This document shows, piece by piece, positions 8,283-17,212 of a stretch of 64,000 nucleotides of DNA (the stretch's first letter is position 1; every line of letters begins with the position of its first letter). The notes below the pieces were generated by a model, which saw only the letters and a list, made by a program, of their open reading frames with translations, was not told the DNA's origin and did not search any database. The position numbers and the translations under genes are program-made. Location: contig CAWIWV010000002.1 in assembly GCA_963839925.1 (NCBI GenBank), positions 124,001-188,000 on the forward strand, given 5' to 3'. Origin of the DNA: Bog-756 sp963839925. Lineage in GTDB: Bacteria; Actinomycetota; Acidimicrobiia; Acidimicrobiales; RAAP-2.

Positions 8283-9200
8283 TCAGAAGAACACTCTCGC
8301 CCCGAACGCGACGGGCATGACCACCGCAGTGAGTGCGGTGAGGTTGAAGGTGGCGTGAGCGACCATGTTCATGCCGAGGCGCCCGGTGCGGTACGAGACG
8401 AACGAGAGGATGATCCCGAACACGGCAAGGCCGAGGAGCTGGAGCGACTCTGCGTGCGCGAGGCCGAAGAGCACGCCGGTGATCACGATGGCCAGAGCCG
8501 GACCCACCCAACCGCCGACCCTCCCGAAGAGGCGGGCCAGCGCGCGGAGGAGCACCCCGCGAAAGAACAACTCCTCGAAGAACGGTGCACCCACCACGGT
8601 GCAGATGGCGATCACCGCATAACCAGTGCCGTGTGACGAACCGGTCAGGCGCTGAGCCGGCGCATCGAAACGCTGGTTGAAGTTGTTCACGTGCTGAGCG
8701 ATCGGGGCATACACGATCGCCACCAGAATCTGGCCCCCCACGCCGATCGGTACCCCCACCAGGTCTATCCACCTGAAACGCAGTCCCAGGTCGTTGACCA
8801 GATTGCGGGTTCCTTTGGCGAATGACGAAATCCAGGCTGCGCCGAAGAACCCCGCCCACAATCCGATCAGCGTCGAGACGATGTACCAGGTGGGCGGTTC
8901 CGAAAGCTTGGTGATCGCCGTCAGATCGTGCAGGTTGCCCGAGACAGCTGCAGAGATCGAGACGACCACCGCCGCCAGGACCTGCCCGCCGAGAAACCCG
9001 AGTGCGGCGAACAGCAGCCACATCCACGCGGCGGATCGATCGGCCGGTGCCGCCCCGGCATCGAGCTGACAGCCGAGCGAGAGAAGCGGATCTGGTGCCG
9101 TCGCAGAGATCGCGGCCTGCGGCGAAAAGCTCGGTGAGGCCGGCGGAACGGTCGGTGGGGCCGGCGGCGGGTCCGCGCCCTGTTCGGACCGCTCGATCAC
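8283..9200 (-). CDS. CPBP family intramembrane glutamic/metallo-endopeptidase
   Basis: This 305-aa integral membrane protein has the CPBP (CAAX protease and bacteriocin-processing, Abi) motifs: EELFFRGVLLRAL near residues 206-218, FGLAHAESL near 243, and HATFN near 278. Together these supply the Glu-Glu-Arg, His and His/Asn of the active site. About eight hydrophobic segments follow a Pro/Ala-rich cytoplasmic N-terminus (residues 1-60). Bacterial members cleave prenylated or membrane proteins, or give self-immunity to bacteriocins; no partner peptide gene is seen here. It starts with GTG, 6 nt after a TATCGT hexamer (leaderless candidate), and lies head to head with ftsH. Confidence 0.88.
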   Translation of the reverse strand: MIERSEQGADPPPAPPTVPPASPSFSPQAAISATAPDPLLSLGCQLDAGAAPADRSAAWMWLLFAALGFLGGQVLAAVVVSISAAVSGNLHDLTAITKLSEPPTWYIVSTLIGLWAGFFGAAWISSFAKGTRNLVNDLGLRFRWIDLVGVPIGVGGQILVAIVYAPIAQHVNNFNQRFDAPAQRLTGSSHGTGYAVIAICTVVGAPFFEELFFRGVLLRALARLFGRVGGWVGPALAIVITGVLFGLAHAESLQLLGLAVFGIILSFVSYRTGRLGMNMVAHATFNLTALTAVVMPVAFGARVFF

Positions 9201-9206
9201 CCCCCC

Positions 9207-9212
9207 ACGATA
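9207..9212 (-). promoter_or_regulatory. Candidate -10 box for leaderless CPBP transcript
   Basis: TATCGT on the minus strand is separated from the GTG start at 9200 by six bases, all G. This spacing places the transcription start at the start codon. Confidence 0.45.
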
Positions 9213-9284
9213 CCGACCGCGTCAGGCGAGCAGGGGGCGGGCAACCCCTGTTGCCCCGATGCCTCGGTGGGCGGCCCTGGCGCA

Positions 9285-9290
9285 TAGCAT
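9285..9290 (+). promoter_or_regulatory. Candidate -10 box for leaderless ftsH transcript
   Basis: TAGCAT is separated by six bases from the GTG that starts ftsH at 9297. No purine-rich ribosome site precedes the GTG, which supports a leaderless message. The -35 region is not recognisable. Confidence 0.42.
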
Positions 9291-9296
9291 GTTGGG

Positions 9297-11561
9297 GTGA
9301 CTCCGCCCAGCCCTGACCTTCCCGACGGCCCTCCCGGTACCGGCGGACCTGGTCAGGGGATGCCCGGGCAGAACAAGAACCGGATGGCCGTCTACATCGT
9401 CATCGCGGTCGCGGTCGTCGCGGTGCTGCTTGTCCCCGGCCTGCTCCACAAGCCGGCCGCCCACACGCTGACCTACGACTCGTTCCTCTCCGACATCCAG
9501 AGCAAGCAGGTCACGAGCGCCACCGTCGACCTGGCGACCGGGACGATCACCGGGAACCTGGCCAACGGCGGGACCTACACCGTGAACGGGCCCAACCCGA
9601 TCATCGATTCGGAGATCAACGCCCTCAAGCCGCTCGGGTCGAACTACCACCTGTCCCCCGGCACCTCGAACCCGCTGGTCACGATCCTCCTCGAGTGGGT
9701 CATTCCCTTCGCGATCATCGGGGGGATCTTCTTCTACATCAGCCGAAAGGCGCAGGGTCAAATGGGAAGCATCATGTCCATCGGGCGTTCCAGAGCCAAG
9801 CTCTACTCGACCGAACGCCCCTCGACCACCTTCGACGACGTCGCCGGCTACGACGGGGTGAAGCTCGAGATCAGTGAGGTGGTCGACTTCTTGAAGACCC
9901 CGAGCCGGTTCAAGGAGATCGGCGCGCGGATCCCCAAGGGCATCCTGTTGGTGGGCCCTCCCGGCACCGGCAAGACCCTTCTGGCCCGGGCGGTGGCGGG
10001 TGAGGCGGGGGTCCCCTTCATGTCGGTGAGCGGCTCGGACTTCATGGAGATGTTCGTCGGCGTGGGCGCCAGCCGGGTGCGCGACCTGTTCGCGACCGCA
10101 CGAAAGCAAGCTCCCGCCATCGTCTTCATCGACGAGATCGACTCCATCGGACGCAAGCGCGGCGCCGGACTCGGGGGTGGGCACGACGAGCGTGAGCAGA
10201 CGCTCAACCAGATGCTCTCGGAGATGGACGGATTCGACCCGACCGAAGGCATCGTGGTGATGGCCGCAACCAACCGGCCCGACATCCTCGATGCGGCGAT
10301 CCTGCGCCCCGGCCGTTTCGACCGCCAGATCGTGGTGCCCCTGCCCGACCTCGACGAGCGCCTGCCCATCCTCCAGGTGCACTGCAAGGACAAGCGGGTC
10401 GATCCGACGGTCGACCTCGGGACCGTCGCACGGGGCACGCCGGGCATGAGCGGTGCAGACCTCGCCAACTTGGTGAACGAGGCGGCGCTGCACGCGGTGC
10501 GACGCGGTTCGAAGGTGATCCAGAACGTCGACTTCGAAGCCTCGCGTGACCGGGTGCTGATGGGCCAACGCCGCGAGAGCCTGGTGCTGTCCGGACAGGA
10601 GAAAGAGCGGGTCGCCTTCCACGAAGGTGGTCACGCGGTGCTCGCCTACGTGTTGCCCGACGCCGATCCGGTGCACAAGGTGACCATCCTCCCGACGGGC
10701 ATGGCCCTCGGTGTCACCATGCAGCTCCCCATGGAGGAGCGCCACATCCACCCCCGCCAGCACATCGAGGACTCCCTCGCCGTCCGGATGGGTGGTCGGG
10801 CGGCCGAGCTGCTGGTCTACGGCGACCTTTCGACCGGGGCGAGCAACGATCTGGTCGGCAACACCGAGCTGGCCCGCAAGATGGTCCGCGAGTGGGGGAT
10901 GAGCGACAAGATCGGGCCCATGGCGTGGGGGTCGCAGGGTCAGGTGTTCCTCGGCGAGGACCTCATGCACACCCGCGACTACTCGGAGCACACCAGCCAG
11001 ATCATCGACGACGAGGTCGAGCTCATCCTCCGGGAGCAGGAGCAGCGGGCGATCGAGGTCCTCTCCCGTCACCGGGGCGGGCTCGACGCGGTCGCTCGGG
11101 CGCTCCTCGACGAGGAGACCATCGACGGGGAGATGGTCGGCCAACTGGTCGACACCGCGTACGGACGGCCGGTGCACGAGCACGGCGTGAAGACCGTTCC
11201 GCCTATCTTCGTCGCCTCCCAGCACGGACCGACCGGGTCCGACGACGTCGACGGTCCGCCCGACGACGCAGCCGGCACCGCAGCGGCGAACGGCGAGGCC
11301 GCCGTCACCTCTGCTGAACCCACCGACCCGAACCCCGAGGTGGCCGGGGCATCGAAGGCCTCCGACGAGCCGACCACCCAGGTGGAGAACCGAGGAACGC
11401 CCTCCGAACCTTCGGCGTGGCCTCCCCCGCCGGTGCCACAGGCACCGCCGTCTCCGCACTGGCCGACCGCCCCCTCACCGGTGCCGACCCAGCCCACCCC
11501 GAGCCACTGGCCGAAGCAGGCGCCGTGGCCTCCCCCGCCCCCCCCGCCCACCTCTCGGTAG
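9297..11561 (+). CDS. ftsH: ATP-dependent zinc metalloprotease FtsH
   Basis: This membrane-anchored AAA+ protease degrades unassembled or damaged membrane proteins and short-lived regulators. Of its 754 aa, a Pro/Gly-rich N-terminus (1-28) precedes the first membrane segment (about 30-50). An outside domain (55-120) and a second segment (about 128-150) follow. The AAA module has Walker A GPPGTGKT near 220-227, Walker B IVFIDEID, and the second region of homology AATNRPDILDAAILRPGRFDRQ. The zinc site is HEGGH near 442-446, with a third ligand in GASNDLVGN near 515-522. HEGGH in place of HEAGH is usual in actinobacteria. The last 110 residues are a low-complexity acidic then Pro/Trp-rich tail, longer than in E. 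coli FtsH. The DUF2277 gene follows after 6 bp. Confidence 0.96.
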   Translation: MTPPSPDLPDGPPGTGGPGQGMPGQNKNRMAVYIVIAVAVVAVLLVPGLLHKPAAHTLTYDSFLSDIQSKQVTSATVDLATGTITGNLANGGTYTVNGPNPIIDSEINALKPLGSNYHLSPGTSNPLVTILLEWVIPFAIIGGIFFYISRKAQGQMGSIMSIGRSRAKLYSTERPSTTFDDVAGYDGVKLEISEVVDFLKTPSRFKEIGARIPKGILLVGPPGTGKTLLARAVAGEAGVPFMSVSGSDFMEMFVGVGASRVRDLFATARKQAPAIVFIDEIDSIGRKRGAGLGGGHDEREQTLNQMLSEMDGFDPTEGIVVMAATNRPDILDAAILRPGRFDRQIVVPLPDLDERLPILQVHCKDKRVDPTVDLGTVARGTPGMSGADLANLVNEAALHAVRRGSKVIQNVDFEASRDRVLMGQRRESLVLSGQEKERVAFHEGGHAVLAYVLPDADPVHKVTILPTGMALGVTMQLPMEERHIHPRQHIEDSLAVRMGGRAAELLVYGDLSTGASNDLVGNTELARKMVREWGMSDKIGPMAWGSQGQVFLGEDLMHTRDYSEHTSQIIDDEVELILREQEQRAIEVLSRHRGGLDAVARALLDEETIDGEMVGQLVDTAYGRPVHEHGVKTVPPIFVASQHGPTGSDDVDGPPDDAAGTAAANGEAAVTSAEPTDPNPEVAGASKASDEPTTQVENRGTPSEPSAWPPPPVPQAPPSPHWPTAPSPVPTQPTPSHWPKQAPWPPPPPPPTSR

Positions 11562-11567
11562 CGCTGG

Positions 11568-11834
11568 ATGTGTAGGAACATCACGACACTGCGTGGCCTC
11601 GAACCGCGGGCCACGACCGAGGAGATCGAGGCGGCGGCCCGCCAGTACGTCCGGAAGGTCAGTGGCGTCCAGACCGTGTCTGCCGCGACGTCGCCGGCGT
11701 TCGAGCTTGCAGTGCGCGCGGTGGCCGACGCGACCACGGTCCTTCTCGCCGAACTTCCGCCACGGCGGCAACCTCCGCCCACACTCCCGCCGATGAGACG
11801 ACGGGCCCAAACGGCGCAGACCGCAACCGGCTGA
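11568..11834 (+). CDS. DUF2277 family protein
   Basis: This 88-aa protein begins MCRNITTLRGLEPRATTEEI and continues AAARQYVRKVSGVQ, which is the hallmark of DUF2277. Members are small cytoplasmic proteins of unknown function, common in actinobacteria and other soil bacteria. The helical core spans residues 14-65 and the Pro/Arg-rich tail (PPRRQPPPTLPP) is poorly conserved. The ATG lies 6 bp after the ftsH stop, so it is probably read from the ftsH message, although the family is not tied to FtsH elsewhere as far as I know. Confidence 0.85.
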   Translation: MCRNITTLRGLEPRATTEEIEAAARQYVRKVSGVQTVSAATSPAFELAVRAVADATTVLLAELPPRRQPPPTLPPMRRRAQTAQTATG

Positions 11835-11862
11835 GGCTCGATACCGCGATCCGAGCAGATCG

Positions 11863-12090
11863 CTAACAGCTCTCGAAGAGCTCCACCGAGATCCTGTCGT
11901 CATCGAGCTCTTGCCCGAAGAAGTTGCAACCGGTTGCCTTGGCCACCCGCATCACCATCTCGGCATTGGTCGCCTGTACGGCCATCCGGCACGAACCGAA
12001 GGAGTTGAGGCGCTCCCAGAGGATGCCGATCTCGAATCCTCGCGCGAACTCTGGGTCGTCCGTATCGAACCGAAGCTGCCTGTTCTCCAT
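11863..12090 (-). CDS. Small conserved-type hypothetical protein
   Basis: This is a 75-aa acidic protein of unknown function (starts MENRQLRFDTDDPEFARGFEIGILWERL). A short helical segment with FARGFEIGILWERL is followed by MAVQATNAEMVMRVAKATG and a C-terminal strand ending in VELFESC. There is no signal peptide or membrane segment. The pattern DTDDPEFARGFE with a later ATNAEMVxRVAxATG looks familiar from short hypothetical proteins of actinobacteria and deltaproteobacteria, but I cannot name a family. It is convergent with DUF2277 and lies upstream of nothing on its own strand for 28 bp, so it is probably monocistronic. Its base composition is visibly less GC-rich than that of its neighbours. 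Confidence 0.6.
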   Translation of the reverse strand: MENRQLRFDTDDPEFARGFEIGILWERLNSFGSCRMAVQATNAEMVMRVAKATGCNFFGQELDDDRISVELFESC

Positions 12091-12139
12091 GCAGACAACA
12101 TCGTCAACGCGTGACCAACCCTTTAGGCCCTGACCTCGG

Positions 12140-13630
12140 TCAGCCGTCGAGCGGGAAGCCGGTCGACGAGACGATGCCCGGCGCTCCTGCCGGGCGTGCG
12201 TCCTCCTCCACGGCGACCGGCTGCGACGACACCACCGAGTACGGCCCGAGCACCCTCAGCACCTTTGGTCCGAGCACGACCGGGCGCCCCGGCGGGACCG
12301 TGAACACGATCAGGGGACGCCTCGCTCCCAACCGGCTGACTCGCACCAGCGCTGGTGCAGACCCAGGGTCGGAGACGGCCAGGCTCTCGATGGCGGCGTT
12401 GGCGGTGGGCGGCGCAAGCGGCACTCCGGGGCCGGGGACCAACCACTGGGTCGCCACGGTCACCGTGCCCGCAGAGGCACCCCATGTCGGAGAAGGTGCA
12501 CTGCGCGACGCCTGCACCGAGCGCCCGACGACGATCGGCGCCGAGGAGCGGACGGTCAGCGAGTAGGGAACCTGATGGGGCAGCCCACCCACGGCGGTTG
12601 CATTGAATTGGACGATCGAATTGGGAGGCAGCGAAACCTGGTGGGGTGTCACCGACCCCGACTGCAGGCCGGCGGAGACGGTGGCGGCGATCGTGTGCGT
12701 GCTCGGATTGGCCAGATGGAAATCGACCATCGAGCCGGCCTGGTTGGTGCTCTGCGCGAAATGCCAGACCGTCGAGAGACTCGGCGAACCGAGTCGCAGC
12801 GAGAGTCCGGTCGCACTGTTCGTCGAGACGTCTTGTACCTCAGAAGCCGTCAGGGATCCCGACTCCGCGGTGACCATCGTTGCGATGTCGGTCGCCTGCT
12901 GCACGAAATCGCCGACGTTCTCGAGCACGAGACCTCCGGAGGGAACGACCAGCCCCTGGTAGGCCTGCGGAGTGACCAGCCCACCCGGTGTGAGGAACGA
13001 GACGTTCACGACCGTGGGGGGAGCTGCGGGATCGAACAGGGCGAGGGTCATCTGATGCCCCGAGGTGGTCGACCCACCTGCGAAGAACCACTGAGCCGAG
13101 GTGCGGGACGCGCACGGAGCGAGACTCCATCCACGCGAGCTCGACACCGCCTGACTGGCCACCACCCCGCCTCCGGCAAAGGAGATCGACGACGCCGAAC
13201 TTCCTTGGGGAATGCCCTTGGAGATCGGGTTCACCGCGCTGGTCGTCGAGGCGGGCAGTAAGAGATTGCGGTGGACCGTCGGGACCAGACCACCGCGGCC
13301 GGGTCGCGCCACCGTCGTCATGACGGCCCGGACCGGGCGCGTGGTGGAGTTGGTCAGGTAGATGGTGTCGGACGTCGACGCACTGATCCCCGCTGCGCAG
13401 AACGCAGAGGAGGAGAACGCGTTCGGCGAAGGCACCGGGATGCCGTCGAAGCTCGCCGGTGCCGGCGCGGGTGTCGGGAGATGGAGGCCCGCCGAGAGTG
13501 CCCCGATGCCGAAGATCACCACGACCACCGCAATCACCACCGACCAACGACCACCGACCCGGTGCGCATGCTGCGCAGATCGGCGACCCATCCCGGCCTC
13601 GGGAACGACCGGCTCCTCGGGCATGCTCAT
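12140..13630 (-). CDS. DUF5719 family membrane-anchored extracytoplasmic protein
   Basis: The 496-aa protein has a short cytoplasmic N-terminus, one membrane anchor at about residues 29-48 (WSVVIAVVVVIFGIGALSAGL), and a long outside domain. That domain is Ser/Thr/Val-rich and built of repeated beta-type segments. The organisation and sequence style match DUF5719, a family known from Streptomyces and relatives where it sits beside a large GT2/membrane protein, exactly as here. Function is unknown; a helper role in exporting or attaching the glycan made by its partner is inferred from constant pairing. Its start overlaps the stop of the GT2/membrane gene by 4 bases. Confidence 0.75.
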   Translation of the reverse strand: MSMPEEPVVPEAGMGRRSAQHAHRVGGRWSVVIAVVVVIFGIGALSAGLHLPTPAPAPASFDGIPVPSPNAFSSSAFCAAGISASTSDTIYLTNSTTRPVRAVMTTVARPGRGGLVPTVHRNLLLPASTTSAVNPISKGIPQGSSASSISFAGGGVVASQAVSSSRGWSLAPCASRTSAQWFFAGGSTTSGHQMTLALFDPAAPPTVVNVSFLTPGGLVTPQAYQGLVVPSGGLVLENVGDFVQQATDIATMVTAESGSLTASEVQDVSTNSATGLSLRLGSPSLSTVWHFAQSTNQAGSMVDFHLANPSTHTIAATVSAGLQSGSVTPHQVSLPPNSIVQFNATAVGGLPHQVPYSLTVRSSAPIVVGRSVQASRSAPSPTWGASAGTVTVATQWLVPGPGVPLAPPTANAAIESLAVSDPGSAPALVRVSRLGARRPLIVFTVPPGRPVVLGPKVLRVLGPYSVVSSQPVAVEEDARPAGAPGIVSSTGFPLDG

Positions 13631-16600
13631 CTGGCCGGCACGAAACTCGAACGTTGGTCATCGTCGAACGGATCGTCTGCGCTCCAGTCGACGAGATCGC
13701 CGGACGTCGAACGGGGACGACCGACTTGCACCGCTTCTCTCCATGAAGGACCCGACCCGCGACGCCTGCGACGGGTCCGGACCAACACGATGATTGCCGC
13801 CAACCAGAAGACGATCGACCCGATCGCGGAGAGCGGCGTGATGAGCCCGCCGTCGAAGGCGAGGGTGCCCACCCCCTTCTGGGTCACCCGGTATCTGCTT
13901 GCCCAGCCGAACGACGACGAGCGCGTCGCTTGGACGCCGCTGTGCTCGGTCAGGTTCCAGCTCCCCGCCGGTGCGGTCGCAGACAGCACTGTGCCGGTCG
14001 CGAGGGGACCGCTGAAGGAGGTCGCTGCGGGCGGTCCGAGCAAGACAGGCCGAACCGGCGATCTCACTCCCCCGATCTCGGCGCGCTGAGGGATCCACGC
14101 GGCGTTGCCGTAGACGGTGATCCCCGTACCGGACACGATCGGGGTCAGGTCGAGTTGCCGCGAAAGGGCGGGAGCCAGGTCGGCCGGCGCCGGGTACTGC
14201 TGGGGATTTTGCTCGCCGTCGATCTCGGGAGCCAGCGAAGTGAGCAAGACCACGTAGCGGACACCGGCCGGTGCGAGCATTCGTCCGAGTCGGTCGGTGC
14301 GACCGGATCGGGCCAGGTTCACCGCCGAGGCGAGCGTTGCGGTGGGTCCCGGTGCCGGGGCGTTCCACAACCACCTGGCGTCGGGGGCGCCGTTCTCCGA
14401 GGTGGCATACGCGATCCCGTCACCGGCATTCCACGACCCCTGGTTGAGCGCACGGGCATCTCCCAACCAGAGCACTCGGAACGCTCCACTACTCGCTTTC
14501 GCGGACATCCAGGTCACCGACTGGCTGAAGTCGTTGACCGGCAGGTTCCATCGACCCGGCAACGCCGAGACGAAGGTCGGGATCACACCCAGCACGAAGG
14601 CGACCGAGGCGACAACGGTGACCAGCTGTCGCCATCCGAACTGGGCAGACGGGAGGTCTTCCTCGAAGGCGACGACGCCCAGTCCGATCCCTGCTGCGAC
14701 ACACACCGCCGCCGGGCCGAGCAGCACCAACGGGTCGATGGCCAGTGCGCCCGTCCACCCTCGCCCGACGATCCAGGTGAGCACCCAAAAGGTCAGCGCC
14801 ACCGTCCAGAACCGACCGGCCCACCGGAAGCGCTGGCCGCGGCCGAGCACCAACGGAACCAGGGCGGCGACCGCGAAGCCCCAGGCGAGCGGTGACACCC
14901 CGATGGGTCCGACCGAAAAGCGCAGGATCGAGCCCCACGACGCGGCCTCCGATGCGGGGATCGGCACGCCGAAGACGTTCAGCGCTCCGCGGCCGGCGGA
15001 CAGCACTCCGATCAGCCACGGCAGGCAGATGAGTCCCGCGACCAGTGTCGACCAGAACGCCAACCGGAGCGCTCGCAGGCTTGCGCGCCACTCACCGAAG
15101 ATCGGCGAGCAGGCCAGGAGCGCGAGGGCAGCCACGACCACGACGACGGCTGCGGCGGGGACGAAGGAGACCAAGACCGCCTCGAGCAGGCCGAGTGCGA
15201 GGACCTCCCGAAACGACACCCGCCGCTCCACCGGGTTCGGCCCGACGCGCTGCTCGTCGCCGTAGGGCGCCGAGCGTGTTGCCCGGAAGAGATGGGCGAG
15301 CGCCCATGGTCCTCCCGCGTAGATCACCAGGGCCTGCAGGCGTCCCAGCGCCAACGCGTTGTAGGGCAGCGCCATCGCAAGGTAGGAGAGACCGGCGACG
15401 AGGGACGCTCGCTGTGAGCCGAAGGGTCGGACCATCCGGACCACCCCCCAGACTCCCAGGGGGATGCACCCGAAGATGATCACTTTTTGGGTGAGTCCCA
15501 TCGCACCGATGAAGACCGTTCCGAGGATCCCCACCAGCGCCAGGGCCGGTGAGGCCGGCGCGGTCGTGCCGACGCCTGAGGGATGCCAACCCGAGAAGAA
15601 CTGCCCGAAGGTGGATGTCCACCCCGGGAACGGCACGAACTGCCCGACGACCGGCAACCTCCCCGCGATGACGTCCCTGGTGCCGATGACCACGACCAAT
15701 GCGGCGACCAACCAGGCGATGAGTCTCGTCGTCCCGTCGAGGCGACCGCGGCCCGAGGCCATCGAAGGTGCCGGGGTCTCGGCGACAGCCTCTGTCCCTG
15801 CTTCGGTTTCCGGCGTTGCCCCCGGGATCGAGGGTGGCGCGGCGACGCCTGCTGCGACACTCGCAGCGATCGGCACGACGAGGCCGGCCTCGTCGTTCGG
15901 ACCGGCTTCGGCCGCAGAAATCTCGTCAGCGTGGGCACCGTGGAACCCGTGTTGGAACACCCGGCGGCCGTAGGCGGACACTCGAGCGATCCCACCCAGC
16001 TGGAGGAGACGGATCTCCTTGTCGCTCACCCGGCGATGACCCTTGAGCTCCTTGCGCTGACGTCGAATCGTCCCGATCCGGCCGAAGTTCCACCGCCAGG
16101 CGCCGACCACCGCCCGCGCCCGGGCGCGATTTCCGGCGAGCGACGCGACGATGACCTCGCCGATCGCGAGGACGAAGATCTGCGGCAGCACCCTCGCCAG
16201 ATGGGACGGGCCGTAGCACTTGAGGACGGCGAGGAGCTCGTGACGTCGCTGGAGCTCCTGGAGGGTCGGGGTGCGCTCACCGCCGGCTCGTTCGGCTTCG
16301 TCGGTGCCGTCGGTGCCGTCGGTGCTCGGGGTACTCGCTCGCAACGACCGCTCGACGGGACGGGAGCCGCTGGCCAGCTCCTCGAGATGGCGCACCCGTG
16401 CGTCCGGGGCCACGATGATCCGGGCACCGGCCACCTGGGCCCGCCAGCAGAGATCGAGGTCCTCGCCCATCGCGACGATCGCCGGGTCGAAGCCTCCGAG
16501 CTCTTTCAGCAGATCGGCACGAACCAGGGTCACGCCCCCAGGGGCGACGAAGACGTCACGCACCGCATCGTGTTGGCCGTGGTCGATCTCGCCGGACTGC

Positions 16601-17040
16601 AGCCGGTCGACGACCGAGCCTCCCTTGTCCACCGTCATGCCGACGTGCACGAGGCGGTCTGGATTGTCCCAGCTGACGACCTTGGGAGACACGATCCCCG
16701 CGTTCGACCGGAAGGCTTCTTCGACCAGCAGATGGACCGTGTCCGGGAAGAGAGCGACGTCGTCGTGGCACAAGAGGAAGTAGTCGGCGCCGTCGACCAT
16801 CTGGAGCGCCTCGTTTGCGGTCGCCCCGAACCCACGGTTCTCCTCGAAGCGACGTACGTAGGCGGTCGGCAGCACCGCCCCGACCCGGGCCGTCAGGTCC
16901 TCGGCACCGGCCGCGTCCAGAAGCAGCACAGAAAGCTCGGAGTAGTCCTGCGACTTGAGTGAGGCCAGCGTCTCTTCAAACCACGGACCTGGATCGTGGG
17001 CGACGACGACGGCGACAACCGGCGGGGCCAGTGTTTCCAT
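13627..17040 (-). CDS. GT2 glycosyltransferase fused to a large polytopic membrane domain
   Basis: This 1137-aa protein pairs a cytoplasmic GT-A glycosyltransferase with a membrane module. Residues 1-230 form a GT2 domain: VVAVVVAHDPGPWFEETLASL at 8-28, the metal-binding CHDD at 91-94, and the acceptor-site GEDLDLCWRAQ at 192-202. A linker with basic helices (RRQRKELKGHRRVSDKE) covers about 300-345. From about 433 to 860 there are around a dozen hydrophobic segments, then an outside region, and a last segment near 1090-1110 before a basic tail. Such fusions occur across actinobacteria next to DUF5719, and envelope glycan assembly is likely. The donor sugar cannot be told from sequence. The DUF5719 gene overlaps its 3' end by 4 bases. 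Confidence 0.82.
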   Translation of the reverse strand: METLAPPVVAVVVAHDPGPWFEETLASLKSQDYSELSVLLLDAAGAEDLTARVGAVLPTAYVRRFEENRGFGATANEALQMVDGADYFLLCHDDVALFPDTVHLLVEEAFRSNAGIVSPKVVSWDNPDRLVHVGMTVDKGGSVVDRLQSGEIDHGQHDAVRDVFVAPGGVTLVRADLLKELGGFDPAIVAMGEDLDLCWRAQVAGARIIVAPDARVRHLEELASGSRPVERSLRASTPSTDGTDGTDEAERAGGERTPTLQELQRRHELLAVLKCYGPSHLARVLPQIFVLAIGEVIVASLAGNRARARAVVGAWRWNFGRIGTIRRQRKELKGHRRVSDKEIRLLQLGGIARVSAYGRRVFQHGFHGAHADEISAAEAGPNDEAGLVVPIAASVAAGVAAPPSIPGATPETEAGTEAVAETPAPSMASGRGRLDGTTRLIAWLVAALVVVIGTRDVIAGRLPVVGQFVPFPGWTSTFGQFFSGWHPSGVGTTAPASPALALVGILGTVFIGAMGLTQKVIIFGCIPLGVWGVVRMVRPFGSQRASLVAGLSYLAMALPYNALALGRLQALVIYAGGPWALAHLFRATRSAPYGDEQRVGPNPVERRVSFREVLALGLLEAVLVSFVPAAAVVVVVAALALLACSPIFGEWRASLRALRLAFWSTLVAGLICLPWLIGVLSAGRGALNVFGVPIPASEAASWGSILRFSVGPIGVSPLAWGFAVAALVPLVLGRGQRFRWAGRFWTVALTFWVLTWIVGRGWTGALAIDPLVLLGPAAVCVAAGIGLGVVAFEEDLPSAQFGWRQLVTVVASVAFVLGVIPTFVSALPGRWNLPVNDFSQSVTWMSAKASSGAFRVLWLGDARALNQGSWNAGDGIAYATSENGAPDARWLWNAPAPGPTATLASAVNLARSGRTDRLGRMLAPAGVRYVVLLTSLAPEIDGEQNPQQYPAPADLAPALSRQLDLTPIVSGTGITVYGNAAWIPQRAEIGGVRSPVRPVLLGPPAATSFSGPLATGTVLSATAPAGSWNLTEHSGVQATRSSSFGWASRYRVTQKGVGTLAFDGGLITPLSAIGSIVFWLAAIIVLVRTRRRRRGSGPSWREAVQVGRPRSTSGDLVDWSADDPFDDDQRSSFVPAR

Positions 17041-17113
17041 CAGGGGTCAGAGGCTAGTGGGCTCCCACCGTCCAGAGGTGGCTTCTCGGAGGCAGTTTGT
17101 GCCTGAAAAGTGC

Positions 17114-17142
17114 TTGCAACTGTTTAACGCCCACGATACACT
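17114..17142 (+). promoter_or_regulatory. Strong sigma70-type promoter
   Basis: TTGCAA at 17114-17119 and TACACT at 17137-17142 are separated by exactly 17 bp, in a stretch clearly poorer in GC than its surroundings. It drives the small helical protein at 17213. The presumed 5' leader of about 65 nt contains the perfect 12-bp palindrome CCGATCGATCGG at 17151-17162, and a second GATCGG/CCGATC pairing follows. Confidence 0.7.
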
Positions 17143-17212
17143 TGCATACACCGATCGATCGGAGGACCCGACCGATCGAGAACCAGAATCGATGCAACAG
17201 AAGGAGAATTTC

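Noticed and set aside
9222..11459. 745-codon minus-strand ORF opposite ftsH
   Set aside because: Codon-position mirror of ftsH; composition (Gly/Val/Asp/Arg/His) is typical of antisense frames and no motif is present.
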